A DNA stretch of 64,000 nucleotides from Selaginella tamariscina (taxonomy: Eukaryota; Streptophyta; Lycopodiopsida; Selaginellales; Selaginellaceae): positions 104,278-168,277 of the forward strand of contig PUQB01000554.1 of assembly GCA_003024785.1 (NCBI GenBank), read 5' to 3'. Below, one piece after another: positions 1 to 11,237 of this stretch; within the stretch, counting starts at the first letter, position 1, and each line of letters starts with the position of its first letter. The notes beneath the pieces were generated by a model that saw nothing but the letters and a program-made list of their open reading frames with translations, was not told the origin of the DNA and ran no database searches. The position numbers were made by a program, and so were the translations under genes.

Positions 1-950
1 ATCCCGCCGCTCTAGGACAAACTGAAGAGCGGCGAGATTAATCCCGACGCCCATGGCCTGCGTGAAGGGCCTCGGCGGCGGGATTAATCCCGCCGCCCAC
101 CCATGCCCTGCGCGGAATGCGGCGGGATTTATCTCGCCGGCAATGGCCTGTGTGAAGGCCCTAATGGGCGGGATTAATCCCGCCGATTTCGCGCAGGGCA
201 TTTATAGGGGATGGGCGGCGGGATTAATCCCGCCGCTCATGAGGCTAACCGAAGAGCCTGCATGAAAGATCCTGCACGGAAGGCTAACCGAAGAGCCTGC
301 ATGACATGTCCTGCGCGTAAGGCGGCGGGATTAATCCCGTCGCCCAGGGAATTCACGCAGGACATGAACGGCGGGATTAATCCGCCCCACGCTCATGCCC
401 TTCGCGGAGGGCGGCATGATTAATCCCGCCGCTCAGGCACTTCCGCAGGATATAAGCGGCGGGATTAATCCCGCCCCCACTCATCCCTGTTCAAAATGCC
501 ACGGGATTAATCCCGCAGCCAATATATATGTGTGAGCGCATGATTTACGAGAGGGCGGCGGGATTAATCTCTCCGAACCTTCTATGCCCGGTGGCGGGAT
601 TAATCCCGCCACCCTTCTTTTTTCCTCCATTGGTATGTTGAATCAATCCCGACTAACTCTGTCTGAGACGGAGAAGGTTTAAAATACCAATGGAGGGAAC
701 TGAGAAGGGTGGTGGGATTAATTTCACCATCCCTTACATGGTGGGCGGGATTAATCCGCCGCCTTTCTGGAGCCCCTGAAGGGGTGTGAAAATAAATCCT
801 GCCCAATTCTCTCTGAGAACGAGAAGGTGGCGGATTAATCCGCACACCCATTCAGGCCTCCAGAAAGGTGGCGAGATTAATCCCGCCCACTCTTTCAGGA
901 GGCATTGAAGTGGCGAGATTAATCCCGCCGCACCTTCCATGTGAATATAT
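1..950. repeat. Array of the 18-bp palindrome GGCGGGATTAATCCCGCC
   Basis: At least fourteen intact or decayed copies of the perfect palindrome GGCGGGATTAATCCCGCC lie here. The best copy, at 74-97, extends the symmetry to 24 bp. Spacing is irregular (about 40-90 bp), and spacers often carry CATGCCCTGCG or AGGCCT-like stretches in the first half and CTCCATTGG or CTGAGA stretches in the second. The array starts before the window. One further copy (GGCGGGATTTATCTCGCC) sits inside an intron of the next gene at about 2,669-2,686. No coding sense is seen. I infer a binding-site array of the adjacent ParB-like gene by analogy with 22,893-23,756. Confidence 0.85.
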
Positions 951-1259
951 ATGTTTATGTATATATAAGTTGCATATCTCATTTTATTTACTTTTATCAT
1001 CTTATCATAATATTTCGAGTAAAAGCAGTAAATCTATGTAAACTGTCCAAGCTCACATTTGTGGTGGTTCTAAAACAAATGTTATCTTTTTTTGCACTAC
1101 ACAAATTGAGCTTCGGACAGTTAATCCGTCACTTCTCTCTGTGTATGTATTTTTTGTATATTCGGGTTTATACAAGTGTTGTGCGTTTTTATATAATTGT
1201 ATTCATAGTGTATTATTTTGCAGAAGGACGATTTAATCAAACAAGGAGATCAGATTAGT
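951..1259 (+). promoter_or_regulatory. AT-rich leader of ParB-MTase 1
   Basis: AT-rich stretch between the palindrome array and the first ATG. A polypyrimidine-rich ATTTTGCAG at about 1,211-1,219 looks like a splice acceptor for a leader exon, which then runs directly to the ATG at 1,260. No clear TATA box is singled out. Confidence 0.35.
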
Positions 1260-4200
1260 ATGGAGTCGTCGTCAAATTCTGGGTAAGAATTAAAATAAAA
1301 TCTGTTATACTCGGATATGTGCTTGAAGAATTAAATTTTTGTACAGATGTGGAATTGAGGTGACATTAAAGACGAGAGCAGGAGAAGAGATGGGCAGGGG
1401 GATTCTGGAATCAACTTGGCCATATTTTAAGATAAATGGGAAGCGCATTGGAGCAACCATGGTTGCTGTCAAATTAACCTCTGTCACATCTCATGGACAA
1501 GCAAAACAATGGAAAGTAGATTCGCTAGTCAAGCACCCGAAAGCAGGCTGCGAACCCAGATTGGACGATTCTCGACAGATATGCCTTGTTCCATCCAATG
1601 TCACGTTCTCGGATCCAGAGGTCGCCAGTTACAACATTAATCTTCGGGTGGTTTGTCGACTTGTGGATAATGACGTTCACGTGTTCACTAATGATGTTGA
1701 CCGTGGAGTTCTTCTTCAACTCAACGAAAGCCCATCTATGGAGGGGATCCATTGGATGTCTACTTCGAAGATCTTCAGACTCATCGAGTAGGTGTATTTC
1801 AGAGAGATTGCTTCACAATACAGAAAATCACAAGTGGAGCAATCGTCCCTCTTCACATTGAAGAAGAACACAGCGACATCATAAGGGAGATTGAGAGGGT
1901 GGCTCGGTCTCAGGTTCTTTACAGATCACGTTCAATTTGCTTAGGAAGCTTCGGGAGCTGGAAGAGTGTGCCGAGAACACTAGAACAGCTGCAGTCGGGG
2001 ATCACACATGTTGATTCGGATCGCAAAAGAAAATCATCAATCGTTTTGTCAGCTGCACCTGTGGCATCTCATGCTGCAATAAGTCACAAGGAAATGATGT
2101 TGGATGAAAGATTTATCCTTGTAGGGTTAAATATTGCAGCGTCAACCCAAACTTCAATTACAGGCCACTCAACCAGGAACGTGTAGCTGAGCTCATGGAG
2201 AAGATGAAGGACGACAATTCTTATACCGTTCCACATAATGCTGTTTTGTGTCCATACTATGAAAGAAGGAAGGGCGCTGACAAAGTCTGGATCACAACAC
2301 CAGAACAACTCATGAAGATTCAGACGGAGAATAGAAAATCTATCAAGTACTACATCATTAGTGGCCAGCACACAATAACGGCAGCCCAACGACTTCTCGA
2401 TGAACACAACAAAGGAACGATGGCAACAAAACTTTCCGAGCATACCCGTGAGAAGCTGACAAAAAGATCGGCGTTTTTAAGCCGAATCTCACAATCGAGC
2501 AGTACCATAAGTTATCGGCGGAATGGGACGCTGCCGACACCAACCACTACAACAGCAAAATATGGGAGAAGTTTAAACACACGCGAGCCGTGTGGGAATC
2601 TCTTCAGCGACCACAAAGAGCTACGCAGGAATACACAATCTGCGAATACCGGGTAAGCAAATTGTTTGGGCGGGATTTATCTCGCCGGTATATTAATCTG
2701 TCTTTTTTCTCAGAGAGTTGAAGAAATTGCAGCAGTTGATTTTGCCCAGGTGGGCGGGAAGGAAACATCCTTTCTGATGATGTTGATTTCTTGCCCCGAA
2801 GATAGGATCTTTGCCAAATGGTTGGGGATTATGGAATCCTTTTCAAAAGGAACACTGAAGAAGAAGCAGACAAGTGAAGGGGAGCCCTCAGAAAGTCTGC
2901 AAAGAAACCCAGTAAGACGCCGAAGGCTAAGTCTGTTCAATCTACAAAGGATGTAGACAACGATTTCAAGCTCACATGGTTGAAGCCTTTAAATGGAACA
3001 ACGATGGAGGAGATGGAAGTCTTGGCTGATTTGGTGATCGATGGCAAACTACAAATTAATAACAGCAGCCCAACCTCTCCTTTTCATCTCAAGGCAATGG
3101 AGTTGAAGACGGTCAGGCATTTCAAGGAGTGGTTGGGAATACACTGCCACAAACTGGGTTGGACCTCGACTTCAACATATGAAGAGGTCAGCAAATATTT
3201 GCATGTGACGAACGATGATATGCTTGTCGAATGGGTGAACCAATCGGAAGATCTAGGCAAGAATCTATTGCACGCCAACGCCAAAAAGGAGAACATTGGG
3301 ATGACGCCTTCTCTTATGGCAGTCCTTCAGCAGCGGAGAACCGAATTGAACCTTATAAAGGAGGATGCTACGAATCACGACAAGCCCTACAGATGTTTGT
3401 TGTTAGATTCGGAGACTTTATGGGGTAACATCACTGCTTGTAGGAAACCGTTTCAATTGTTCGTGATGGATCGGCGGGTGTCAAAAAATCTTTCGACAGA
3501 TAGGGCACTAGAGGATCTGGTGGAGAAACTTAGCCGTGCAAGCATATACATAGAAGGTATTTATTATTGAATTCATGCTTGCGCTCTTCACTGATACCTA
3601 CTTTTTCAGGTATTTATTTCTTGATTCTTGCTCATGTCACCGATACTTTTGCCTTGCCTTCGCCAAGAAGAATAGACATCGTTGGACAGGATTTTATATG
3701 AACGATGCTAATCCCAAGTGCATTGATACCGTTGTTCACTTGGTTGTTAGGAATGCGCCAAACAATTTCAAGCTTCCAAATGACTGGCCAGGCATCTGTT
3801 TGCACTCCAACGGCCCTGAACCTCCATCCGATACACCGATAGGTGAGAGTGACGTATTCGGCAATGTACGTTATCCAAACATTACAAGTCAAGCGGCACG
3901 GAGCATCGTCAACTTGATCAGGGGTCCTCACAGTGATGCGTGGGTTTTTGACTACTGCACTAGGGGGTCCGTCTTGAAGGAGTGTTACCTTCGGCATACA
4001 TGTGTGTTTGCCGTTGAAAAGGATAAGACCATGGTTGAGGACCTGAACAAGTGGATAGATAGGTCTCAACTGAGTACCCCAACGAATCCATAAAGGAGTA
4101 TTTGAGAAAGTTCCCTCCAGAAGTGCGATAGCTCTGAAGACGAATCTGGTTCAATGTCGGAGTCTGGACGAACTTCAATCAGATATTAGACCGGAAGTTA

Positions 4201-4311
4201 TCTCGAGGAGTACAGAACATTCACATACCCATGGAAACATCAATAGAAGATACAGAAGATCTTGAACCATCTCACAAGCGGCTTAGACCTTCTTCCTCAC
4301 TCAGAAGGTAA
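1260..4311 (+). CDS. ParB-like / DNA-methyltransferase-like fusion protein (copy 1)
   Basis: Four exons can be read: 1,260-1,282, 1,347-2,652, 2,714-3,556 and 3,610-4,311, all with GT-AG introns of 53-64 bp. The first part (to about 2,110) resembles nothing I know. At 2,120-2,420 comes a ParB/Srx-like domain: RPLNQERVAELMEKMK, then YYIISGQHTITAAQRL, the ISGQHR-type box of the family. The C-terminal third resembles a circularly permuted (beta-class) N4/N6 DNA methylase: the motif IV strand QLFVMDRRV comes first, the SAM-loop AWVFDYCTRGSVLKE and CVFAVEKDK follow. The catalytic D-P-P-Y is replaced by D-R-R-V, so activity is doubtful. The tail is acidic, then KR-rich. Frame changes occur near 1,750, 2,115, 2,450, 2,900, 3,690 and 4,070; the stop could be at 4,129 instead. 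It shares domain order with the gene at 23,834-27,058. Confidence 0.7.
2653..2713 (+). other. Intron carrying a palindrome-family copy
   Basis: This 61-bp GT-AG intron of ParB-MTase 1 contains GGCGGGATTTATCTCGCC, the same motif variant found at about 121-139 in the upstream array. Intron placement of a putative site of the encoded protein is notable. Confidence 0.7.
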
Positions 4312-4853
4312 TAGCGAAGAAGAATTATTGAATGCTTAGAGTGATGAATAGTTGTAAATGAGTGTAACATAAGGCATTTTTGTATATTTCGTTTATATTT
4401 GTACAGAAAATAAATTCTCAAGGATTAATGAAGCTTTTAGTTCAAACATGGGTCACACATTAACAAGGTAAATAATATACCTTGATAATTTTAAGGTCAG
4501 CTAATTATCATTTTGCAGATGTAATGAAAATTGAGAACATGGATTTTCAGCATTGCCATGAGGTAAGAGAGGGGTTTGGCGAAATTTCTTGTGCCACATG
4601 TCAGAATGACAGAGTTCATGCAGGAAATGGATAATAATGCAGCTCAAAACATCGTTACCATGGGGCCACTTCGTTTTTTCATCATCATTTTTATTGGCTT
4701 CAGTTCCGAAATCAATTTCTTCAGCATGCAATATCTGAATCTTGTAAGGATGATGTACAATTAAATGATGAAGGGATAGGCAACGAATAGTGCAACATAT
4801 AAATGTGAAAGGGAGCAAACAAGTGATTTGCAAAGTATTCAAGAGGCAACGCT

Positions 4854-5572
4854 ATCCATGTTACTCATGGCCATATTGTGTTGTTGGATGTCAATGGTGT
4901 TCTGCTTCATCGACAAAGGCCCGAGGATAGGAAAAAAGAAATCAAACAAGGAGATTTCATTCCTTGTCATGGTAAATTTCGATATGATATTATTTTTCGT
5001 CCAGGGTTGGATCGTCTCTTTCAAAAGCTTAAGGAGATGGGTGCGCTTGTGGGGATTTGGTCATGCATGCAGATTCATAACTTAACACCGCTGTTGAATT
5101 TGCTTAAGAAACATTGTAGTGTTGCAGAAGAGGTGATTCGTAAAGATTGGATTTTTGACCAGCGAATATGTTATAAACCTCTCGAATTTCACAATATAGA
5201 AAGGAAAGCAAGCCATACTTCTTCAAGAATGAAAGAATAATTGGGACTCATGGGGAGATCAGTCGCTTAAGGATAATGAAGAACGCACATATCTTAGTAG
5301 TAGACGACTCTCCTCAGAAGGCTATGCTCAACCAAAACATTGCTTGTATTCATCCAATCACTTTCGATCCATATTCTGATACCGATATCATGGATGAGCT
5401 AGTGAACTACTTGGATACGTGCCTCAGAAAGAAGAATCTCGAAAATTTTTGTGAGCAGTATCCACCGTATCAACATTTCCTGAAGCTTTTCTTTCTCGTG
5501 ATTTTGTTTTATAAAATGAAGGATAGCAACCGGGCGCTTTATAATATTATTCTTAAGGAACGTCATTTTTAG
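4854..5572 (+). CDS. FCP1/NIF-type HAD phosphatase-like protein
   Basis: The reading starts in an open frame at about 4,854 and shows the FCP1-homology (NLI-interacting factor) fold. Motif I is LLDVNGVLLHR, with the second Asp replaced by Asn as in several plant members. FRPGLDRLFQKLKEMG and GIWSCMQIHN follow (motif II region), and the end has LVVDDSPQKAMLNQ and FDPYSDTDIMDELVNYL (motif III and after). Family members dephosphorylate phospho-Ser/Thr, for example of the RNA polymerase II tail; the target here is unknown. A frame change lies near 5,205 and no convincing start codon or upstream exon was found, although a short exon with ATG near 4,538 is possible. It lies 540 bp after ParB-MTase 1 in the same direction and may be a gene captured by that element. 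Confidence 0.6.
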
Positions 5573-6042
5573 ATGAGCCTTTATGCAGACCTCTCTTATA
5601 CATCTTATGTATTAACAAGGATGGCAACTCCCAATTGCATTCGTGAGAGTGTTAGTGGTGGCAACAACATCAAGATATTGACCAAAATGATTTGATTAAT
5701 CCGGAGAGTGATGATTTAGACAAAATGAGATTTCTCTGTATGTTAGAAGAAAGTATTTAAAAAATTAACATGTTGATAAGAAAATGATTTCATTTGTAAT
5801 TATGTTTGATAGTATTTTTCATTATTGTAAACTATTTTTAGAATAATATGAATATTCTAAGATATTTTAGGAATATTCCTTACTAAGTAAGGTTATTGAA
5901 GGATTAATTTTAATTAATTAATATTTAAGGCTTAATTACATATTAATTAAATAATTAATTAATAATTAAAACTTAAGTATTAATTAGTAATTTATTTTAT
6001 ATTCCCATTTTCACGTATCATGCCCACTTTAGTTACAACGTG
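5573..6042. other. AT-rich stretch with possible right edge of element 1
   Basis: No gene seen. At 5,850-5,878 GAATATTC occurs twice around TAAGATATTTTAG, resembling the clustered GAATATTC motifs just inside both ends of the 18,989-27,235 element. A GATTAATCC half-copy of the left-array palindrome sits at about 5,691. Together these hint that the element carrying ParB-MTase 1 ends near 5,850-5,900. Confidence 0.3.
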
Positions 6043-7312
6043 CATGGTTTAGTTAGAGACAGCTTGGCTATACTCGGACCCAGAGAGGGGTTTAGTTAGA
6101 GATAGCTTGGCTATACTCGGACCCAGAGACACTTGTCTACTTACTCTACGCTTGGCTGTGCACATGTGATCGAGGGGACCCAGAGACATTTGTCTACTTA
6201 CGTTACGCTTGGATGTGCACATGTGATCGAGGGGTTTAGTTAGAGACAGCTTGGCTATACTCGGACCCAGAGACACTTGTCTACTTACGCTACGCTTGGC
6301 TGTGCACATGTGATTGAGGGGTTTAGTTAGAGACAGCTTGGCTATACTCAGACCTAGAGACACTTGTCTACTTACGCTACACTTGGCTGTGCACATGTGA
6401 TCGAGGGGTTTAGTTAGAGACATCTTGGCTATACTCGCATACTCGCATCACATGTCAATCAGGCCAAAGGCGGACCCAGAGACACTTGTCTACGCTTCGC
6501 TGTGCACATGTGATCGAGGGGTTTAGTTAGGCCAGAGACACTTGTTTACTTACGCTAGGCGGACCCAGAGACACGGGTTTAGTTAGGCCAGAGACACTTG
6601 TCTACTTACGCTAGGCGGACCCAGAGACACTTGTCTACTTACGCTAGGCGGACCCAGAGACACTTGTCTACTTACGCTAGGCGGACCCAGAGACACTTGT
6701 CTACTTACGCTAGGCGGACCCAGAGACACTTGTCTACACTTCGTTGTGCACATGTGATCGAGGGGTTTAGTTAGGCCAGAGACACTTGTCTACTTACGCT
6801 AGGCGGACCCAGAGACACTTGTCTACACTTCGTTGTGCACATGTGATCGAGGGGTTTAGTTAGGCCAGAGACACTTGTCTACTTACGCTGTGCACATGTG
6901 ATCGAGGGGTTTAGTTAGGCCAGAGACACTTGTCTACTTACGCTACACTTGGCTGTGCACATGTGATCGAGGGGTTTAGTTAGAGACAGCTTGGCTATAC
7001 TCGCATCACATGTCAATCAGGGGGTTTAGTTAGAGACAGCTTGGCTATACTCGGACCCAGAGACACTTGTCTACTTACGCTACGCTTGGCTGTGCACATG
7101 TGATCGAGGGGTTTAGTTAGAGACAGCTTGGCTATACTCACATCACATGTCAATCAGGCCAGAGGCGGACCCAGAGATCGAGGGGTTTAGTTAGAGACAG
7201 CTTGGCTATACTCACATCACATGTCAATCAGGCCAGAGGCGGACCCAGAGACACTTCGCTGTGCACATGTGATCGAGGGGTTTAATTAGGCAAGGGGTTT
7301 AGTTAGGCAAGG
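6043..7312. repeat. Satellite-like tandem repeat, about 90-bp unit with 33-bp sub-unit
   Basis: The full unit contains GTTTAGTTAGAGACAGC, TTGGCTATACTCGGACCC, AGAGACACTTGTCTACTTAC and GTGCACATGTGATCGAGGGG. A shortened sub-unit (GGACCCAGAGACACTTGTCT plus CTTACGCTAG) repeats head to tail at about 6,600-6,720. Deletion variants alternate with full units. An apparent open frame on the minus strand (6,049-6,423) is only the repeat read through and is not called as a gene. Confidence 0.9.
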
Positions 7313-7321
7313 ACAAGTGCG

Positions 7322-7440
7322 CCAACCTTAATGGCGTGAGCTTTACTTAAAATTTATTCTCTGATGAGAATCGAACCCAAGATCGCTCTGCTACGAAATG
7401 TTACAACCTTTCCCTCTCCCCTTATGCCAACTAGGCAAAG
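7322..7440 (-). repeat. Possible tRNA-derived SINE or tRNA-like remnant
   Basis: On the minus strand an A-box-like TTGCCTAGTTGGCATAAGG (7,419-7,438) is followed about 40 bp later by a B-box-like GGGTTCGATTCTC (7,366-7,378), the order and spacing of an internal RNA polymerase III promoter. No cloverleaf could be folded by eye, so it is not called as a functional tRNA. Confidence 0.35.
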
Positions 7441-7689
7441 GGCCAATTGGTGTTTATGAGAGGGCCCCTGGTCATGATGACTCAGTTACGCTTGAGTCAT
7501 TTTTGCCTACATATCCCACAATCTTTACTTAGGTAGTCAACCCACCAAATTAGAACTATGACACTTGGATATGTTTACACCTCCATGATGAACACCCCTT
7601 AGCCAAGTGTGCTAGTTAACACACCCGATTATAAGGCCTAACCTTCCTTTAATGGATGCCCAAGACTTAACACCTTAATGCGAGCACAA

Positions 7690-8700
7690 GCATGCTTGCT
7701 CACTAGAATATCCAATTAGGATCTTAGAGGTACCCTCCACGCTAGCACAACGTGTCTTTATTGCCAATAAGAGATGCGATAGTGTGGTCTTAACAGAAGT
7801 GGCAGAAGAACTACAATAAGTAAATTAGTACACACCGTGGACACAACCTTAATTAATTACTTGTTGATCTACTTAAACATAGTGACAAATTGGAGATCAT
7901 TCGCATTGGATTTTTTAATAAAACTAGCTCGAACTTGAATAGCCCATTGTTTTCTCTCCTCCTTCTCCGTTGCCTCCCTATACAACCTCTACAGAGCCTA
8001 TAGCCTATGGTTTCCATTCCATGTTGTAAAGAACTTTATAGAGAGCAGAGGAACTTGGAATTTGCCAAGTTGCTTTCAAAAGACTTATGTAAAGTGAGCA
8101 TGTTTGGATCCTTGGCTATCTCATGCAAATCTTCCTCAATGAATGGTTTACCAACCAAAAGGATAACTTGACTAGTGTTGCAAAAGGTATCTGCTTGCCC
8201 ACTTGAAATTGGCCATGAGCTAGTCCAAGTCCTCTGGATTTATGCAATGTACCACTTTGTTAGAATGGAGTTGGTACAATGGCACATCGGAGGATCTTCC
8301 AAGTCATTGATAGAGATATGTTGAAGGTCGCTAGTTGAACTCTCTACCTATATACTAGCCAGAATGCTATACACCTCTTTTCTTTCTTTGGTACTCCCTT
8401 CGCCTTCTTCTTCTTTGAGGACTTACCGTCATGTGTCATACCATGGCCCTCTTTTGACTAGTCAACCTAGTGACCTATGATGCCGTGATGTCCCTTGCTT
8501 TAGCATCACTCTCTTCTACATCCACATCAGCTATTACCACTATGGACTCTGGCAATACAACAAGTATGAAGATACCATTGCACATGTTAGCAAGGTGTTG
8601 TTGATCATCTACTACTGTTGATGAAACATGTACCTCAATTGATTGTAGCATTACAACTAAGGTTGGGCACTCCAAGGCTATGTCCATAGTAAAACTAGAA
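7690..8700 (-). pseudogene. Dead third copy of the ParB-MTase gene
   Basis: Reading the minus strand gives, in order, a lysine-rich linker ending VYSILASIY (8,345-8,400; compare LYSIPASLH in copy 2), LHSNKVVHCINPEDLD (about 8,225-8,290; copy 2 LHSNEVVRRVNPGDLD-like), TTWNGNHRL and RLYREATEK (7,950-8,030; copy 2 CWDGNHRL, KLYRED), then QWAIQVRASF. A splice donor follows at 7,860 and an acceptor near 7,811, exactly where copy 2 has its first coding intron, and exon 2 gives SATSVKTTLSHLLLAIKT. Several Gln codons read TAG where copy 2 has CAG. The match stops near 7,700; the methylase half is gone. Because the intron is kept, this is a DNA-level copy, not a retrocopy. Confidence 0.8.
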
Positions 8701-9914
8701 GACTAGTTTTTTGACACTATATTGGACTTTGTGGTTGTACTCACATGTACTACTTAATACATGTGATAGAGCCCCCCCGGTTTCATGTTTACATAAGTGG
8801 GCTGGCACATCCTAGAGGGAATATACTTGGTGAGTTAATTAATGACCCATTAACCCTTAAACCTTAACCTGGGAAAGGGCAACCCTAGGGTTAGGTCAAC
8901 CCTAGGGGTGTTTCTTCCCATATCCAACATGTCAAACTCATCGGAACCAACCATTAATCCAATTGGGACATGGAAAACTAGAGTAAGAGCTTTCTAAAAG
9001 GTAAGTTTTAGCTTCAATTAGAGTTTTCTGCAAATACCTAATGACACCCGACCGGACCATCACCAAATACCCAAGTGCACTAAACAGGCATGTTTCTTAC
9101 TACATCTAGAGCTTGTCAACATAGTTCAGTAGGTAACAACAATCAATGTCCAAAGTAAAAAGAAGTCATAATAAAAACTATGACACACTCCTACCTTTGA
9201 AAATGTCAACGTCTTCGTTGATGTCCAACTCCAAGACTATATAATATTAGAGAAAATTAACCAAAACTAACATATCACTCTATGCGAAGTTAGCCAAAAG
9301 TTCACATAATTTCATTACCCCCCTTGCATTATGTAAAGCCAAGTACTTTAGAATCATCATTCACTAAGTTGTAAACCCAGCTGCCAGAGGCACCACCTAC
9401 GACATGAAGTCAATTGGAAACCTTTTGCATGTCTGCAAAGTCTGTCACCCGACACACACAACACAATGGTTAATTCCTTTACTTAACTCGAATTTTATAT
9501 TGGAAACTTCTAGTTAGTGTTGTTGCTGGCCCCTTGGTTAACAAGAAATAAAGACTTGCTTTATTCTTTAATATTAAATGTTGTTGATGACCTCTATTGT
9601 TTAGTGCACAACAAGCAGTTTGAGTTAATTTCAAATGCTTGACCAAACGCCTTTGCGTTTCTTTGACTTTTCAATTATTCCATATTTTCACATGTTACGG
9701 TATTATAACCTCACATTTCTGCATCTCTCAATGTTTATCATTACCCTTTTACAAAAGGGTTTGGTACTATACCTATCCCTGTTAATGTATAGCTTCGCTA
9801 GACTAAGTATGAGACTTTATCGGAATCGAGCTCTTTTCCAATATTAAAGTACTATTTTCGAAATCCTCTTCTTTGTAGACATGTCAATCTAACCAAAAGC
9901 GATCACAGAGGCAC
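8701..9914. other. No gene recognised
   Basis: Moderately AT-rich sequence with many short stops in all frames. Some stretches (7.5-9.6 kb) have the look of old transposon DNA, but no domain could be read from this part. A C7 run (CCCCCCC) lies at about 8,773. Confidence 0.5.
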
Positions 9915-10040
9915 ATGGATATACACATGTATACAATAAGGTGCCACTTGCCATCCACTTGGTGTGTTATTAATATAAATTTATTCTCGATAATAATCAA
10001 ATTTAGTCAAATCCGCGATCGAGTGTGTATAAGTAACAGA

Positions 10041-10211
10041 TTGCAAGAGAGTATGCCATTTGTAGCCAACGGTGTAACTTGGACGAGCTTGTTAGTATGT
10101 AACTTTGAAGTCGGCAGAGTTGCATTTGATGCATTAGTGACTTGCAACAAAGGAAACGTTGCTGGTGCCTATGTGATGATGGGTGATATTTACAAGCAGC
10201 AAGAAACATGG
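10041..10211 (+). pseudogene. PPR protein E-motif fragment
   Basis: The frame gives LQESMPFVANGVTWTSLL, NFEVGRVAFDALVTCNK and GAYVMMGDIYKQQETW. This is the E1/E2 motif that follows the last PPR repeat, and it closely parallels the end of the PPR gene at 46.9-47.06 kb (MPFEGDVYTWTCLLGACR; VEVGKVAFDALVSENEEN; AAYVMMRDIWE). No PPR repeats precede it and the flanking frame is non-coding, so it is a decayed fragment of a related gene. Confidence 0.7.
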
Positions 10212-10561
10212 TGTATACTTTGGGATATGTGCAGAAACTTCATCTTCATCCGTACCTACGTTAGCCAAGAAGTTTCTGCTTACGAATCTCCCGTGAAGCT
10301 GGACTACTGTGCACCCTACTCTTCCACGGTGTCAAATATTTGTGCATACTCATGTTAAACCTTTTAAATTGTCAAATGTACGGTAATCACGGTTAACTTT
10401 AAAACAAGTACAGTACGTTTAGTGAATCTTCTACCAAGTTGCCAAATTGACTTGTTAACAGTCACTAGTTACAAAAAGTTCGGACATAGTACAGTAAAAC
10501 AGAGCTCGCTCTTTGCCTATTCTCCCACTGTAAGAATCTCTAAGTACAGGAAAAGCTATGA

Positions 10562-10900
10562 CTAATCACTGAACGTGTATGTGAAGTCGTTGTGTGTGAT
10601 GATGTATTCCGGCTCCTTTTTCTCTGATTTCTTTTCATTTTTCTTACCTTCCTTATCTGCATTGTCTTCCTTTCTTATTGTCCTTCTTCTCCTTTGGCTC
10701 CAGTAATTCCCCATATTTACCCGTTTTCTGCACTCTCTTGAGGACTTTGTTCGGCTCCACGAACCCCACGACCCGCCTTCTCGTCTACATTGAGGGAGTG
10801 TAGACCTGGACATATATATATATCCAAGACGACGAGAGATCGGTTTGAGATGCTTACCATTCGTTGATGCCATAGCTTTCTTCACCTTCCAAAAATCTCA
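10562..10900 (-). pseudogene. Heavy-metal-associated (HMA/HIPP-type) protein remnant
   Basis: On the minus strand KVKKAMASTNG is followed by a GT-AG intron and LHSLNVDEKAGR, then after a frame change GFVEPNKVLKRVQKTGKYGE, and after another the tail EPEYIITHNDFTYTFSD. This is the second half of an HMA fold plus the typical tail of plant isoprenylated HMA proteins, which bind metals at the plasma membrane or nucleus. The N-terminal CxxC metal site cannot be found (the region before KVKKA is degenerate) and the tail stops before any CaaX prenylation box. Two frame changes and the missing site argue for a pseudogene or an incomplete gene model. Confidence 0.6.
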
Positions 10901-11237
10901 TTGCTGGCTTCTTCTTGTTTGTTTCATTATGTTATATGTATAAAGATTACACTTTGTCACACCTATACAATTATGTATCGTATATATGCGTACTAATGTA
11001 TTATCAGTCTGAGATATTTTAAATTTTATATATTGTATTGTCATTAACTTAACTAGGACATATTAAACGAAGGTAAGAGTTTTTTAAAATGTAAGTGCTA
11101 CCTTTATTTAAAATTTTAAATAATAAATATTATAAACCGATATCTAAATTTTTTATAATGATTATATTTATTTACAATATATAATAAACATGAATGTTCT
11201 TTTACATTTTATTTTGACTTCAAAGTTTACATAAAAG
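10901..11237. other. AT-rich spacer, nothing seen
   Basis: About 75-80% A+T by eye, with stops in all frames and no repeat of note. Confidence 0.6.

Noticed and set aside
1-950. CRISPR-like array
   Set aside because: Repeats are palindromic, irregularly spaced and decayed, spacers are themselves partly repeated, and the setting is a plant nuclear genome.
734-1258. Hypothetical proteins across the palindrome array and leader
   Set aside because: The frames follow the repeat or AT-rich DNA and show no composition or motif of a protein.
6049-6423. Tandem-repeat protein on the minus strand
   Set aside because: The frame is open only because the satellite unit happens to lack stops in it; later units break it at once.
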